A stretch of DNA of 64,000 nucleotides from an uncultured Agromyces sp. (GTDB lineage Bacteria > Actinomycetota > Actinomycetes > Actinomycetales > Microbacteriaceae), in assembly GCA_913053875.1 (NCBI GenBank), contig CAJXGN010000001.1, forward strand, positions 248,001 through 312,000. Direction: 5' to 3'. Below, piece by piece: positions 8,256 through 17,701 of this stretch. The notes below the pieces were generated by a model. The model saw nothing but the letters and a program-made list of their open reading frames with translations, had not been told where the DNA came from and made no database searches. Every line of letters starts with the position of its first letter. Position 1 is the stretch's first letter. The translations under genes were made by a program, and so were the position numbers.

Positions 8256-8624
8256 GTGATCGAGGACGGCAAGCCGATCTTCGTGCAGATCGCCGAGCGC
8301 ATCGAGGACGACATCGTCGACGGCGCCCTCCCCGACGGGGGCCAAGCGCCGTCGACGAACGAGATCGCCGCGTTCTACCGCATCAACCCCGCCACCGCCG
8401 GCAAGGGCGTCAATCGCCTCGTCGACGACGGCATCCTCGTCAAGCGACGGGGCATCGGCATGTTCGTCGCCGACGGCGCACGCGAGCGACTGCTCGCCCG
8501 CCGCCGGGCGTCGTTCGTCGCCGACTTCGTCGCCCCCCTGCTCTCGGAGGCCGACGCGCTGGGCATCGGCCCGGACGAGGTCGCCGCACTCATCCGCGAA
8601 TCCCGGAAGGACACCACCCCATGA
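8256..8624 (+). CDS. GntR-family transcriptional regulator, YtrA subfamily
   Basis: 122 residues: an N-terminal winged helix (PIFVQIAERIEDDIVDGAL, then STNEIAAFYRINPATAGKGVNRLVDDGILVKRRGIGMFV) followed by only about 40 residues of helical tail, the short layout of the YtrA subfamily. YtrA proteins lack a large ligand domain and typically repress an adjoining ABC transporter operon, often one answering cell-envelope stress. GTG start; the stop overlaps the ATPase start (ATGA). Repression of its own operon through the upstream repeats is likely. Confidence 0.88.
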   Translation: MIEDGKPIFVQIAERIEDDIVDGALPDGGQAPSTNEIAAFYRINPATAGKGVNRLVDDGILVKRRGIGMFVADGARERLLARRRASFVADFVAPLLSEADALGIGPDEVAALIRESRKDTTP

Positions 8625-9514
8625 CCGCAGTCATCGACACCGATCGACTGAGCCGTCGCTACGGCGACGTGCACGCCGTCGACGACGTGAGCATCTCCGT
8701 CGCCGAGCACGGCATCGTCGGCCTCCTCGGCCGCAACGGCGCCGGCAAGACCACCCTCATGCAGCTGCTCACCGGCCAGGACTTCCCGACCGGCGGCACC
8801 GCGACCGTGTTCGGCGAGCGCCCGCTCGAGAACGCGCGCGTGCTCTCGAACGTCTGCTTCGTGAAGGAGAGCCAGCGCTACCCCGACGAGTTCAAGGGCC
8901 GCCACGCGCTGAAGGCCGCGTCGCTGTGCTTCCCCGACTGGGACGCCGCGTTCGCCGCCGAGCTGGTCGAGGAGTTCCGCGTGCCCGTCGACCGGCCGAT
9001 CAAGAAGATGTCGCGCGGCCAGCAGTCCGCGGTCGGCGTGATCGTCGGGCTCGCCTCGCGCGCGCCGCTGACGTTCTTCGACGAGCCGTACCTCGGCCTC
9101 GACGCGGTCGCCCGCCAGCTGTTCTACGACCGCCTCCTCGCCGACTACGCGGAGCACCCGCGCACCGTGGTGCTCTCGACCCACCTGATCGACGAGGTCG
9201 CCAACCTGCTCGAGCACGTCATCGTGATCGACGACGGGCGCATCGTCATCGACGAGCCCGCCGACGAACTGCGCGAGCGGGGCGCCACCGTGATCGGTCC
9301 CGCCGAGCGGGTGGAGGCGTTCGTCGCCGGCCGCGAGGTGCTGCACCGCGAGCGCCTCGGCGGCACGGCGAGCGCGACGATCGCGGGCCGGCTCACGCCG
9401 GAGGACCGCGCCGCTGCCCGCGCCGACGGGCTCGAGCTCGCGCCCGTCTCGCTGCAGCAGCTGGTCGTGCGCACGACCGGCGGGCCCGCCCTCGGAACGG
9501 AGACGGACGCATGA
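8621..9514 (+). CDS. ABC transporter ATP-binding protein (YtrB type)
   Basis: 297 residues. Walker A GRNGAGKTT (37-45), Walker B LTFFDEPYLGLD and switch His in VVLSTHLIDEVANL are normal. The signature is MSRGQQSAVGV, where Arg replaces the second position of LSGGQ; this variant occurs in YtrB-like ATPases. A C-terminal extension of about 80 residues follows the nucleotide-binding domain. It should energise the membrane protein encoded next (ATGA overlap). Direction and substrate are unknown; an exporter or envelope-stress role is the common view for this family. Confidence 0.9.
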   Translation: MTAVIDTDRLSRRYGDVHAVDDVSISVAEHGIVGLLGRNGAGKTTLMQLLTGQDFPTGGTATVFGERPLENARVLSNVCFVKESQRYPDEFKGRHALKAASLCFPDWDAAFAAELVEEFRVPVDRPIKKMSRGQQSAVGVIVGLASRAPLTFFDEPYLGLDAVARQLFYDRLLADYAEHPRTVVLSTHLIDEVANLLEHVIVIDDGRIVIDEPADELRERGATVIGPAERVEAFVAGREVLHRERLGGTASATIAGRLTPEDRAAARADGLELAPVSLQQLVVRTTGGPALGTETDA

Positions 9515-10302
9515 GCACCGTACTGACCACGACACCGACGGCACCGGCCGTCACGCCAACGGAAGGGACCACCACCGTGGACCGCATCAGCAAGGTCGTG
9601 CGCCTGCACCTCACCAGCACGTGGGGGCTGTTGGTGCTGCCCTGGATCATCCTCGGCTCCGCGTTCGCGATCACCCTCGCGATCTGGGCCATCCTCACCG
9701 CGAGCCTGCCGCCCGAGGACGGCCTCGCGGCCGGCGACGGCACCCAGTTCAACGGCGGCGTGCTCTCGATCCTCGTCTACATGCTCGTCGCGGGCGTGAC
9801 CGCGATCAGCGCCTCGTTCCCGTTCCAGCTCGGGTTCGGCGTGACCCGCCGCGACTTCTGGATCGGCACGTCCGTGCTCTTCCTCGCCCTCTCGGCGGGC
9901 AACGCCGTGGTGCTGACGCTGCTCGCCGCGATCGAGACCTGGACGAACGGGTGGGGCTTCGGCGCGCACATGTTCACGGCGGTCTGGTTCGACGCCGGGA
10001 GCTGGCTCGGCACGTGGTTCGTCTTCTTCGCCGTGCAGGCCTACTTCATGTTCACGGGCGCGCTCTTCGGCACGTTCTACATGCGGTGGCGCATGAACGG
10101 CCTGGTCGTGCTCTGGATCGCGATCGGCGTGCTCACCGTCGGCGCGGTCGCCCTGCTCACCTGGACGCAGAGCTGGCCGGCGCTCGGCACGTGGTTCGTC
10201 GGCCTCGGCCCGGTCGGGGTCGCGGCGTGGTCGCTCGTGCCGTCCGCGGTGTTCGCGGGGCTCGCCTGGCTGGCGCTGCGGCGCGCGACGCCGAAGAACT
10301 GA
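9511..10302 (+). CDS. ABC transporter membrane subunit, unknown substrate
   Basis: 263 residues with a 30-residue Thr/Pro-rich cytoplasmic start and six hydrophobic spans (for example TWGLLVLPWIILGSAFAITL, GGVLSILVYMLVAGVTAISA, LVVLWIAIGVLTVGAVALL). No binding-protein gene is present, so it is an exporter-type or signalling ABC subunit. Start is the ATG overlapping the ATPase stop (ATGA). No family-specific motif beyond topology and context. Confidence 0.85.
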   Translation: MSTVLTTTPTAPAVTPTEGTTTVDRISKVVRLHLTSTWGLLVLPWIILGSAFAITLAIWAILTASLPPEDGLAAGDGTQFNGGVLSILVYMLVAGVTAISASFPFQLGFGVTRRDFWIGTSVLFLALSAGNAVVLTLLAAIETWTNGWGFGAHMFTAVWFDAGSWLGTWFVFFAVQAYFMFTGALFGTFYMRWRMNGLVVLWIAIGVLTVGAVALLTWTQSWPALGTWFVGLGPVGVAAWSLVPSAVFAGLAWLALRRATPKN

Positions 10303-10308
10303 GGGCGG

Positions 10309-10348
10309 GCGGATGCCCCGGGGGCGACGTGCGCCCCGGGGCATCCGC
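10309..10348. terminator. Bidirectional terminator hairpin, GGATGCC core
   Basis: Perfect 15-bp stem: GCGGATGCCCCGGGG (10309-10323) pairs with 10334-10348 over a 10-base loop. It fills the 46-base gap between the convergent ABC subunit and acetyltransferase genes. The same core recurs at 16347 and 60804. Confidence 0.8.
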
Positions 10349-10927
10349 TCACTTCAGCGACAGCTGCAGTAGCACCGTGCCGAGCCAACGGTCGAACTTG
10401 AAGCCGACCCGGCCCATGCGGCCGATCTCGCGGAAGCCGAAGCTCCGGTGCAGTCGGATCGACGCGGCGGCGCCCTGGTCGGCGATGACCGCGAGCATCT
10501 CCTTCAGCCCGGCCGCCTTCGACCGGTCGATCAGCTCCCCGAGCAGCGCCCTGCCGAGGCCCTTGCCGGTCGCCGCGGGGCCCAGGTAGATCGAGTTCTC
10601 CACCGTGTACCGGTAGGCGCGCTTCTGCTTCCACGGCGACACGAGCGCGTAGCCGAGCAGCTGGCCCGACGGCGACTGGGCCACGATGAACGGCATGTCG
10701 AGCTTCTGCAGGTAGTCGAACTTCTGCTTCCACTCGCGCATCGTCATGCGGTCCTCGTCGAAGGTGACCGTGGAGTTCGTGACGTAGTAGTTGTAGATCT
10801 CGCGCACGGCGGGCAGGTCCTCCGGGCGCGCCTCGCGGATCGTGTACTCGAAGGGCGCCTCCCGCGCGGGCGGCTTGCGCAGGTGCCGCGGCAACCGGCG
10901 GCGCTGCTGGTATTCCTCCTCGAGCAT
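10349..10927 (-). CDS. GNAT N-acetyltransferase, phosphinothricin/methionine-sulfone acetyltransferase-like
   Basis: 192 residues. After a basic start (YQQRRRLPRHLRK) comes a GNAT fold: IREARPEDLPAVREIYNYYVTNSTVTFDED, then GYALVSPWKQKRAYRYTVENSIYL and the acetyl-CoA loop GKGLGRALLGELIDRSKAAG, ending with SIRLHRSFGF. This matches the Pat/Bar/MnaT branch that acetylates phosphinothricin-like amino acids or methionine sulfoximine/sulfone. The real substrate is unproven. A TAGTCT -10 (10934-10939) lies six bases before the ATG, so the mRNA is probably leaderless. Confidence 0.87.
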   Translation of the reverse strand: MLEEEYQQRRRLPRHLRKPPAREAPFEYTIREARPEDLPAVREIYNYYVTNSTVTFDEDRMTMREWKQKFDYLQKLDMPFIVAQSPSGQLLGYALVSPWKQKRAYRYTVENSIYLGPAATGKGLGRALLGELIDRSKAAGLKEMLAVIADQGAAASIRLHRSFGFREIGRMGRVGFKFDRWLGTVLLQLSLK

Positions 10928-10968
10928 GACGCCAGACTAGTCGCGGGCACCGCCCGGGCGCGGACTGT

Positions 10969-11658
10969 TCACACCAGCGCCCAGTCGACCCCCGCGCCGC
11001 CCTGCTCGACGAGCGACGCGTTCGCGCGGCTGAACGGCCGCGAGCCGAAGAACCCGCGCGACGCCGACAGCGGGCTCGGGTGGGCGGACTCGATCGACGG
11101 CACGTCGCCGAGCATGGGCGCAAGGCTCGCCGCGTCGCGCCCCCAGAGGATCGCCACCAGTGGAGTTCCGCGCGCCGCGAGCGTGCGGATGGCGTGCTCG
11201 GTGACCTCCTCCCAGCCCTTCCCGCGGTGCGACGCGGGAGTGCCGGGACGCACCGTGAGCACGCGGTTCAGCAGCATGACCCCCGCGTCGGCCCAGGCGG
11301 TGAGGTCGCCGTGGTCGGGGGTCGCGACGCCGAGGTCGTCGCGCAGCTCGCGGTAGATGTTCTGCAGGCTGCGCGGCACCGGTCGCACGTGCTGCTCGAC
11401 CGCGAAGGACAGGCCGATCGGATGCCCCGGGGTGGGGTACGGGTCCTGGCCGACGATGAGCACGCGCACGTCGTCGAGCGGCCGCTGGAACGCGCGCAGC
11501 ACGCGATCGCCCGCGGGCAGGTAGCCCCGGCCGTCGGCGACCTCGGCGCGCAGGAAGTCGCCCATCGCGGCGATGCGACCGGCGACCGGCTGCAGCGCAC
11601 TCGCCCAGCCCGGGTCGATCAGCCCGTCGGCGGCGAGCTCGTCGAGCGTGCGCGCCAC
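10969..11658 (-). CDS. ung: Uracil-DNA glycosylase, family 1
   Basis: 229 residues, standard length. Family-1 motifs are complete: the water-activating [16 protein letters not shown] (catalytic Asp72), [19 protein letters not shown] and the DNA-intercalating [11 protein letters not shown] loop with the catalytic His. It excises uracil from DNA arising by cytosine deamination, a frequent lesion in a genome this GC-rich. GTG start, one base after the stop of the upstream peptidase gene, so it is the last gene of a three-gene unit. Confidence 0.95.
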   Translation of the reverse strand: MARTLDELAADGLIDPGWASALQPVAGRIAAMGDFLRAEVADGRGYLPAGDRVLRAFQRPLDDVRVLIVGQDPYPTPGHPIGLSFAVEQHVRPVPRSLQNIYRELRDDLGVATPDHGDLTAWADAGVMLLNRVLTVRPGTPASHRGKGWEEVTEHAIRTLAARGTPLVAILWGRDAASLAPMLGDVPSIESAHPSPLSASRGFFGSRPFSRANASLVEQGGAGVDWALV

Positions 11659-11659
11659 C

Positions 11660-12385
11660 TCAGGCGCCCAGCGTCGTGACGAGCACTCCGCGGTCGGTCG
11701 CCTCGGTGCGCCAGACGCTGCCGCCGCCCGCGACGCGCACCGTCTCGCCGACGATGAGCGCCGTGTCCTCGTCGATCGCGACGCCGCCGGGCACGAGTCC
11801 CGCCTCGGTCGCCGCGATCAGCCGTGCGAGCGTGCCGTACTGCGCCGCGTGCACCTCGACGGTGAGGTCGACCAGGCCGATGCCGGGCTCGACGGTCACG
11901 TCGTCGAGGCCCTCCCCCGCGTCCTCGTGGCACACCGGCACGCCGCCGATGCGCCAGCCGCCGAGCAGTGCGGTGTCGGCCGCGATCGCCGCGCCCGCCG
12001 AGAAGCCGAGGTAGGGCGACCCGGATGCCACGAGCCGGCGCAGCTCGCCGGCGATCGGCTCCACCGCGCGGCGGTACGCGGGCGTCGGACCGCCGCCGAT
12101 GAACACGCCGTGGGCGCCTGCGAGCGCGGTCGGCGCGAACTCGCCGTCGACCATGGAGACGCCGGTCACGCGCACGTCGGCGCCGCCGCCCGCGGCGATC
12201 GCGCCCCGGTAGTAGTCGAGGTAGGGGTTCTCCGCTCGACCGTGCGGGTCGAGCAGCAGCAGCGCCACGACCGGATCCGACGCCCCGTCGGCGGCGGCGC
12301 GCTCGGCGGCCTCCGCGATGAAGCCGCGGAACACGTCGGGCTGGTGCGCGGGCGTCCAGCCGCCGCCGACGAGGTGGACGCTCAC
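11660..12385 (-). CDS. Peptidase S51-like protein (dipeptidase E/cyanophycinase superfamily)
   Basis: 241 residues from a GTG that overlaps the upstream stop (GTGA). The nucleophile elbow [12 protein letters not shown] (Ser129) matches the GxSAGA of S51 Ser peptidases, preceded by a [12 protein letters not shown] loop typical of the class I glutamine-amidotransferase-like fold. Family members cleave Asp-X dipeptides or cyanophycin. No cyanophycin synthetase is nearby, so the substrate is open. Placed between a phosphoribosyltransferase and ung; the functional link is unclear. Confidence 0.8.
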   Translation of the reverse strand: MSVHLVGGGWTPAHQPDVFRGFIAEAAERAAADGASDPVVALLLLDPHGRAENPYLDYYRGAIAAGGGADVRVTGVSMVDGEFAPTALAGAHGVFIGGGPTPAYRRAVEPIAGELRRLVASGSPYLGFSAGAAIAADTALLGGWRIGGVPVCHEDAGEGLDDVTVEPGIGLVDLTVEVHAAQYGTLARLIAATEAGLVPGGVAIDEDTALIVGETVRVAGGGSVWRTEATDRGVLVTTLGA

Positions 12386-12903
12386 GAGGCGACCTCCGCG
12401 GTCGCCGCCGCGACGGGCGGGAGCGCCGACCACGGGAAGACGATCCAGTCGTCGGTCGAGCGGTACGTGTAGTCGGGCACGAGCACGGTCTGCGACTTGA
12501 CGTAGAGGGTCGCGGTGCGCACGTCGGCACCCGCATCCGTGATCATGCCGACGACCTTCTTCAGGGTGCGACCCGAGTCGGAGACGTCGTCGACCAGCAG
12601 CACGCGCTTGCCCGACAGCGCCGGGGCGTCGAGCATCGGCCCGCTCACGATCGGCTCGGGCAGGCGTGCGTCGACGCCCGTGTAGAACTCGACGTTGATC
12701 GAGCCGCAGTTCTTGGTGCCGAGCGCGTAGGCGATGGCACCCGCGAGCAGCAGCCCGCCGCGTGCGATCGCGATCACGACGTCGGGGCGGAACCCGCTGC
12801 CCAGCACGTCGGAGGCGAGGTCGCGGGAGGCGGTCGCGAAGTCGTCCCACTCGAGGATCTCGCGGCGGATGTCGTCGGTTCCTGCGTCGTGGTCGATTCC
12901 CAT
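12382..12903 (-). CDS. Phosphoribosyltransferase (purine base type)
   Basis: 173 residues. The PRPP-binding loop is RVLLVDDVSDSGRTL (about 100-114), preceded by VIAIARGGLLLAGAIAYALG as in hypoxanthine/xanthine phosphoribosyltransferases. It would convert a purine base and PRPP to the nucleotide; the base cannot be assigned. The ATG is preceded seven bases upstream by a TAGCCT -10 (12911-12916) that overlaps the end of the K+ channel gene, so transcription is probably leaderless and the three genes down to ung form one unit. Confidence 0.82.
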   Translation of the reverse strand: MGIDHDAGTDDIRREILEWDDFATASRDLASDVLGSGFRPDVVIAIARGGLLLAGAIAYALGTKNCGSINVEFYTGVDARLPEPIVSGPMLDAPALSGKRVLLVDDVSDSGRTLKKVVGMITDAGADVRTATLYVKSQTVLVPDYTYRSTDDWIVFPWSALPPVAAATAEVAS

Positions 12904-12913
12904 GCCGTTCAGG

Positions 12914-13615
12914 CTAGTCGTCGACGTCCTCGTCGCGGATGTCGCGGTGCAGCGTGACGCCGATCTTGTCGGAGATGAACGAGATCATCGTGGCCGAGGC
13001 CGCGCCGACGATCGCGATCCCCCCGATCATGAGACCGGTCGCGTACAGCCGGCCGACCACGGTGACCGGGTAGGTGTCCCCGTACCCGACCGTCGCGATC
13101 GTCACGATCGCCCACCAGATCGCCAGTCCGAAGTCGGTGATCGTCGCACCCGGCGCGTTCCGCTCGGCCTGCAGCGTGGCCAGGGCGATGAAGTAGACGA
13201 AGAGCACCGCGTACCCGACCATGTACGCGATGATCCGTGTGCGCACGGCGTTGCCGGTCTTCAGCCGGAGGTAGGGCACCTCCCGCAGCAGGTGCATCAC
13301 GCGGAACGCGCGGAAGAGCGGGATCAGCACGGAGAGCAGGTCGATGAGGCTGTGCGTGACGAAGTGCCAGCGCCAGCGCATCGGGGTGACGACCAGGCGC
13401 ACCAGGTAGTCGATGCCGAACACGAGCCACGTGACCGCCGCGGTGAGGAGCATCGTGTTCCGCCATGCCGGATCGAGCTCGCCCTCGTCCAGGACCAGCA
13501 CCGAGTACGCGACGATGAACGCGGCACCCAGCACGAGCAGCGGCCAGGTCATCACCCGCTCCCAGCGGAGCCTGCGCGCGATGTCCTCGGGCCGCGGCGC
13601 CTTCATCGGGCTCAC
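12914..13615 (-). CDS. Six-transmembrane K+ channel
   Basis: 233 residues from the GTG at 13615, which has GCGAGG six bases upstream (ATG at 13606 is the alternative). Six hydrophobic spans, an S4-like FRAFRVMHLLR segment with spaced arginines, and the selectivity filter TVGYGD (175-180) before the last span identify a voltage-gated-type K+ channel. The short acidic tail (DIRDEDVDD) has no RCK domain. It sits in the inner membrane and would set potential or K+ flux. Only four arginine/lysine-type charges are visible in S4, so voltage sensing is uncertain. Confidence 0.87.
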   Translation of the reverse strand: MSPMKAPRPEDIARRLRWERVMTWPLLVLGAAFIVAYSVLVLDEGELDPAWRNTMLLTAAVTWLVFGIDYLVRLVVTPMRWRWHFVTHSLIDLLSVLIPLFRAFRVMHLLREVPYLRLKTGNAVRTRIIAYMVGYAVLFVYFIALATLQAERNAPGATITDFGLAIWWAIVTIATVGYGDTYPVTVVGRLYATGLMIGGIAIVGAASATMISFISDKIGVTLHRDIRDEDVDD

Positions 13616-13725
13616 GAGTCGCCTCGCCGCGGGGTCGTCGTCCGTCGCGCATCCATGCCCGACATTCTGCCGAAGGAGCCGCCCCGGTGCTGTCACGTCC
13701 CCCGTTCGAGGGGCAGAATGTCTCC

Positions 13726-14886
13726 ATGCCCGCACCCGACCCGTCGTCGACGCACGGTCCCGCCGACCCGGCGCCGCCCCGCCCGCGCGGCAAGCGCCGG
13801 GTGCCGCTCTGGGACAACGCGCGCTGGATCGCGGTCACGCTCGTGGTCGTCGGCCACGGCATCCTGCCGCTCATCGCCGAGGACGACGCCGCGTACAGCG
13901 TCTACCTGTTCATCTACTCGTTCCACGTCGCGGTCTTCGTCGTCGTCTCCGGGTACTTCACCAAGTCGGGCCCGCCGAACGCCCGGGCGCTGCGGGTGAT
14001 CCTCACCGACGTGGTGTTCCCGTACCTGATCTTCGAGACCATCTGGACCGTGATCCGCTGGCTCACCACCGGATCGTTCTCGCTCGACTACACGACCGCG
14101 TCGTGGACGCTGTGGTTCCTGCTCGCGCTCGCGATGTGGCGCATCGCCCTGCCCTACCTGGTGCTGCTGCGGTACCCGCTCCTGATCGCGATCGTCATCT
14201 CGATCGGCGCGGGCTACACCGAGGCGATCGACTCCACGCTCGCCCTCACCCGCACCTTCGGCATGCTGCCGTTCTTCGTCTTCGGCTGGAAGCTGCGGCA
14301 GTGGCAGATCACCGATCGCTGGCTCGACCTGCGGCCCGGCGTCGTCTGGCGCTGGCGCGCCGGCGCGATCGCGCTCCTCGCCGCGGTGCTCGCCGTCATG
14401 CCGCTGGCCATCGACACCTGGCGCGACATCGGCCTGCGCCGCTTCATGCTCTACGACGACTCGTACATGGCGATCGGCTACGACGAGCCCTGGTCGGGCC
14501 TGATCCGGCTCGTGCTGCTCGGTTCGGCGATGCTCATGGCGGTGGCGTTCCTCACGCTCATGCCGCGGGGCGCGCACTGGTTCACACCCTACGGGCAGGC
14601 GACCATGACCATCTACCTGCTGCACAGCTTCGTGCTCTATCCCATCCGCGAGTCGGACATGCTCGCGGGAGAGCAGCCGTGGTGGGCGCTGGCGGTGATG
14701 ATCGTCTTCTGCGTGGGAGTGTCGATCCTGCTGTCGCAGCCGCTCGTCGTGCGCCTGTTCCGGCCGCTCGTGCAGCCGCGGGCCCGCTGGCTGTTCCGCC
14801 CCGAGCCGCAGACCGCGACCGGCACGATCGTGCTGCCCGACATCGACGACGCACCACGCGGCCAGGGCCCGCCCGCACGGACCTGA
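13726..14886 (+). CDS. Membrane acyltransferase-3 family protein (fucose 4-O-acetylase-like)
   Basis: 386 residues. Start ATG 13726 is preceded six bases upstream by CAGAAT (13714-13719), fitting the leaderless pattern; an in-frame GTG at 13687 is less likely. Ten or so membrane spans; the first span region RVPLWDNARWIAVTLVVVGH carries the acyltransferase-3 hallmark (R, D and H near the first helices), and YLFIYSFHVAVFVVVSGYF follows. Homologues O-acetylate surface or exported sugars. No glycan genes adjoin, so the acceptor is unknown. Confidence 0.8.
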   Translation: MPAPDPSSTHGPADPAPPRPRGKRRVPLWDNARWIAVTLVVVGHGILPLIAEDDAAYSVYLFIYSFHVAVFVVVSGYFTKSGPPNARALRVILTDVVFPYLIFETIWTVIRWLTTGSFSLDYTTASWTLWFLLALAMWRIALPYLVLLRYPLLIAIVISIGAGYTEAIDSTLALTRTFGMLPFFVFGWKLRQWQITDRWLDLRPGVVWRWRAGAIALLAAVLAVMPLAIDTWRDIGLRRFMLYDDSYMAIGYDEPWSGLIRLVLLGSAMLMAVAFLTLMPRGAHWFTPYGQATMTIYLLHSFVLYPIRESDMLAGEQPWWALAVMIVFCVGVSILLSQPLVVRLFRPLVQPRARWLFRPEPQTATGTIVLPDIDDAPRGQGPPART

Positions 14887-14919
14887 GCGATTCGCGGTTA
14901 CGGCGTGTTGCGGCATCCG

Positions 14920-14948
14920 TTGTGGGTGCCCGACCGCGTGCCTAGGCT
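14920..14948 (+). promoter_or_regulatory. Candidate metY promoter
   Basis: TTGTGG (14920-14925), a 17-base spacer and TAGGCT (14943-14948) lie 55 bases before the metY ATG, the only good vegetative-type promoter in this gap. Confidence 0.45.
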
Positions 14949-15003
14949 GCCGAGCGGGGGCCGGGATCGACTCGCGCCCCGAACGCGACCACAGGAGACC
15001 ATC

Positions 15004-16329
15004 ATGAGCGAGCAGCCCGCGGACTGGCGGTTCGAGACCAAGCAGGTGCACTCGGGCGCGGCGCCCGACCCCACCACGAACGCGCGCGCGACGCCGATCT
15101 ACCAGACCACGTCGTACGTGTTCGACAGCGCCCAGCACGCGCAGAACCTGTTCGCGCTGGCCGAGTTCGGCAACATCTACACGCGCATCATGAACCCGAC
15201 CCAGGCCGTCGTCGAGGAGCGCGTCGCCGCGCTCGAAGGGGGCACCGGCGCCCTCCTCGTCGCCTCCGGCCAGGCGGCGGAGACGTTCGCGGTGCTGAAC
15301 ATCGCCCAGGCGGGCGACCACATCGTGTCGTCGAGCTCGATCTACGGCGGCACCTACAACCTGTTCAAGTACACGCTCGCGAAGCTCGGCATCGAGACCA
15401 CGTTCGTCGAGAACCAGGACGACCCCGAGGAGTGGCGCCGCGCCGTGCGCCCGAACACGAAGCTCTTCTTCGCCGAGACCATCGGCAACCCGAAGATCAA
15501 CGTGCTCGACATCGCACTCGTCGCGGACGTCGCGCACGCCGCGAACGTACCGCTGATCGTCGACAACACGATCGCCACGCCGTACCTCATCCGCCCGTTC
15601 GAGCACGGCGCCGACATCGTCATCCACTCGGCGACGAAGTTCCTCGGCGGCCACGGCACGGTCGTCGGCGGCATCATCGTCGACGGCGGCTCGTTCGCGT
15701 GGTCGGAGCACGTCGACAAGTTCCCCGGACTCACCGAGCCCGACCCGTCGTACCACGGCGCGAGCTACACCGCGGCGGTGGGCGACGCGCTCGCGTTCGT
15801 CATCAAGGCGCGGGTGCAGCTGCTGCGCGACCTCGGTTCGGCGATCTCGCCGAACAACGCGTTCCAGCTCATCCAGGGCATCGAGACGCTGAGCCTGCGC
15901 ATCGAGCGGCACGTGCAGAACGCGCAGGAGATCGCCGAGTGGCTCGACAACCACCCCGACGTGGCGACGGTCAGCTACGCCGGCCTGCCGTCCAGCCCGT
16001 GGTACGCCGCGGCCAACAAGTACTCGCCCAAGGGCGTCGGCGCGGTGCTGTCGTTCGAGCTCAAGGGCGGCGTCGACGCCGGCCGCACCCTCGTCGACGA
16101 ACTCCAGCTGTTCAGCCACCTCGCCAACATCGGCGACGTGCGGTCGCTCGTGATCCACCCCGCGTCGACCACGCACTCGCAGCTGACCCCCGAGCAGCAG
16201 CTCACGACCGGCGTCACGCCGGGCCTCGTGCGCCTCTCGGTGGGCATCGAGAACGTCGAGGATCTGAAGGCCGACCTCGAGGCGGGCCTCGCCGCGGCGA
16301 AGCGCGTCACGGAGTCGCTCCGAGCCTGA
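15004..16329 (+). CDS. metY: O-acetylhomoserine sulfhydrylase
   Basis: 441 residues, start ATG with AGGAG six bases upstream. A PLP-dependent Cys/Met metabolism enzyme: [17 protein letters not shown], a [12 protein letters not shown] substrate region, [13 protein letters not shown], and the PLP Lys212 in [11 protein letters not shown]. The length (over 420) and the [19 protein letters not shown] insertion separate MetY from cystathionine gamma-synthase/lyase. It converts O-acetylhomoserine and sulfide to homocysteine. The next gene, metX, makes its substrate, so the pair provides direct sulfhydrylation to methionine, although a strong terminator separates them. Confidence 0.95.
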   Translation: MSEQPADWRFETKQVHSGAAPDPTTNARATPIYQTTSYVFDSAQHAQNLFALAEFGNIYTRIMNPTQAVVEERVAALEGGTGALLVASGQAAETFAVLNIAQAGDHIVSSSSIYGGTYNLFKYTLAKLGIETTFVENQDDPEEWRRAVRPNTKLFFAETIGNPKINVLDIALVADVAHAANVPLIVDNTIATPYLIRPFEHGADIVIHSATKFLGGHGTVVGGIIVDGGSFAWSEHVDKFPGLTEPDPSYHGASYTAAVGDALAFVIKARVQLLRDLGSAISPNNAFQLIQGIETLSLRIERHVQNAQEIAEWLDNHPDVATVSYAGLPSSPWYAAANKYSPKGVGAVLSFELKGGVDAGRTLVDELQLFSHLANIGDVRSLVIHPASTTHSQLTPEQQLTTGVTPGLVRLSVGIENVEDLKADLEAGLAAAKRVTESLRA

Positions 16330-16346
16330 GCAGGGGTGCACAGGAG

Positions 16347-16385
16347 CGGATGCCCCGGGGCCGCGCGCCGGCCCCGGGGCATCCG
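16347..16385. terminator. Strong terminator hairpin after metY, GGATGCC core
   Basis: Perfect 17-bp stem (CGGATGCCCCGGGGCCG at 16347-16363, complement at 16369-16385) with a 5-base loop. Same core as the hairpin at 10309. Confidence 0.8.
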
Positions 16386-16444
16386 TGCCCTCACCGGCGC
16401 GTAACAGTGCCGGCGCGGTCGTCGGCGCGGGCGAGAATGGACCC

Positions 16445-17644
16445 ATGGACTGGCAGACGACCGCGGACGTGGTGCCCTCGAGCTTCGTCACCGAGGCCCA
16501 GGCCCGCTCGCTGCTCGGCAAGCCGCCCGCGACCGGCGCCTGGCGCGAGGGCGACCCCGTGGGCGAGCGGTCGTTCGCCGCGATCGGTGCGCTGCCGCTC
16601 GAGTCGGGTGGCGAACTGCCGTCGGTGCGCATCGCCTACGAGACGTGGGGCACGCTGTCGCCCGCGCGCGACAACGCCGTGCTCGTGCTGCACGCGCTCA
16701 CGGGCGACAGCCACGTCGTCGGCACCGCCGGCCCCGGCCACGCCAGCGCCGGCTGGTGGCCCGACATCGTGGGCCCGGGCAAGCCGATCGACACCGACCG
16801 CTGGTTCGTCGTCGCGCCCAACGTGCTCGGCGGCTGCCAGGGCTCGACCGGCCCGGCGTCGTTCGCTCCCGACGGCGCCGAGTGGGGCGCGCGCTTCCCG
16901 TACCTGACGATCCGCGACCAGGTGCGCGCCCAGGCCGCGTTCGCCGACGCGATCGGCATCGACCGCTGGGCCGCCGCGCTCGGCGGCTCGATGGGCGGCA
17001 TGCACGCCCTCGAGTGGGCGATCGAGCTGCCCGAGCGCGTGGCCGCGGTCGGCGTGCTCGCGGCGCCGCCGGTCGCGACCGCCGACCAGATCGCGCTGAA
17101 CACGGTGCAGATCGAGGCGATCCGCACCGACGCGCAGTTCCGGGCCGGCGACTACTACGACGCCGCCGACGGCGACGGGCCGACGCGGGGCCTCGCGCTC
17201 GCGCGGCGCATGGCGCTGCTCAACTACCGCTCGGCGACCGAGCTGAACGATCGCTTCCAGCGCTCGTGGCAGAGCGGGCGCAGCCCCATGGGCGACGGCG
17301 GCCGCTTCGCCGTGGAGTCGTACCTCGACTTCCACGGCAACAAGTTCACCCGCCGGTTCGACGCGAACAGCTACATCGCCCTCACCGAGGCGATGAACTC
17401 GCACGACATCGGCCGCGGCCGCGGCGGCACGGCTCGCGCGCTCGAGCGCGTGCAGGCCCGATCGCTCGTCCTCGGCATCCGCAGCGACCGCTACTTCCCC
17501 CTCGACGGTCAGGAGGAGATCGCCGCCGGCCTCGCCGGCGACGACGCGGAGCTCGTGGTGCTCGACTCCGAGTTCGGCCACGACGCGTTCCTGATCGAGT
17601 CGGCCGCCGTGGGCCGGGCGATCCGGGACCTGCTCGCGGCCTGA
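16445..17644 (+). CDS. metX: Homoserine O-acetyltransferase
   Basis: 399 residues. Alpha/beta-hydrolase acyltransferase: LHALTGDSHV, GWWPDIVGPGKPIDTDRWFVV, the nucleophile elbow GGSMGGMHALEW, the Asp in GIRSDRYFPLDGQ and the His in FGHDAF. It acetylates homoserine with acetyl-CoA, feeding MetY. The ATG is six bases after GAGAAT (16433-16438), so it is probably transcribed leaderless from its own promoter rather than with metY. Confidence 0.95.
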   Translation: MDWQTTADVVPSSFVTEAQARSLLGKPPATGAWREGDPVGERSFAAIGALPLESGGELPSVRIAYETWGTLSPARDNAVLVLHALTGDSHVVGTAGPGHASAGWWPDIVGPGKPIDTDRWFVVAPNVLGGCQGSTGPASFAPDGAEWGARFPYLTIRDQVRAQAAFADAIGIDRWAAALGGSMGGMHALEWAIELPERVAAVGVLAAPPVATADQIALNTVQIEAIRTDAQFRAGDYYDAADGDGPTRGLALARRMALLNYRSATELNDRFQRSWQSGRSPMGDGGRFAVESYLDFHGNKFTRRFDANSYIALTEAMNSHDIGRGRGGTARALERVQARSLVLGIRSDRYFPLDGQEEIAAGLAGDDAELVVLDSEFGHDAFLIESAAVGRAIRDLLAA

Positions 17645-17701
17645 CCGGATGCGGCACCGGCCGCGCGCTATCGTTGCACCTGCGGGAGCTGCGGAGGGCG
17701 G

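Noticed and set aside
13693..16632. 979-codon open frame on the minus strand across metY and the acyltransferase
   Set aside because: It is antisense to clearly conserved genes; its Arg/Ala/Asp/Glu-rich low-complexity product is the usual mirror image of GC-rich coding DNA.
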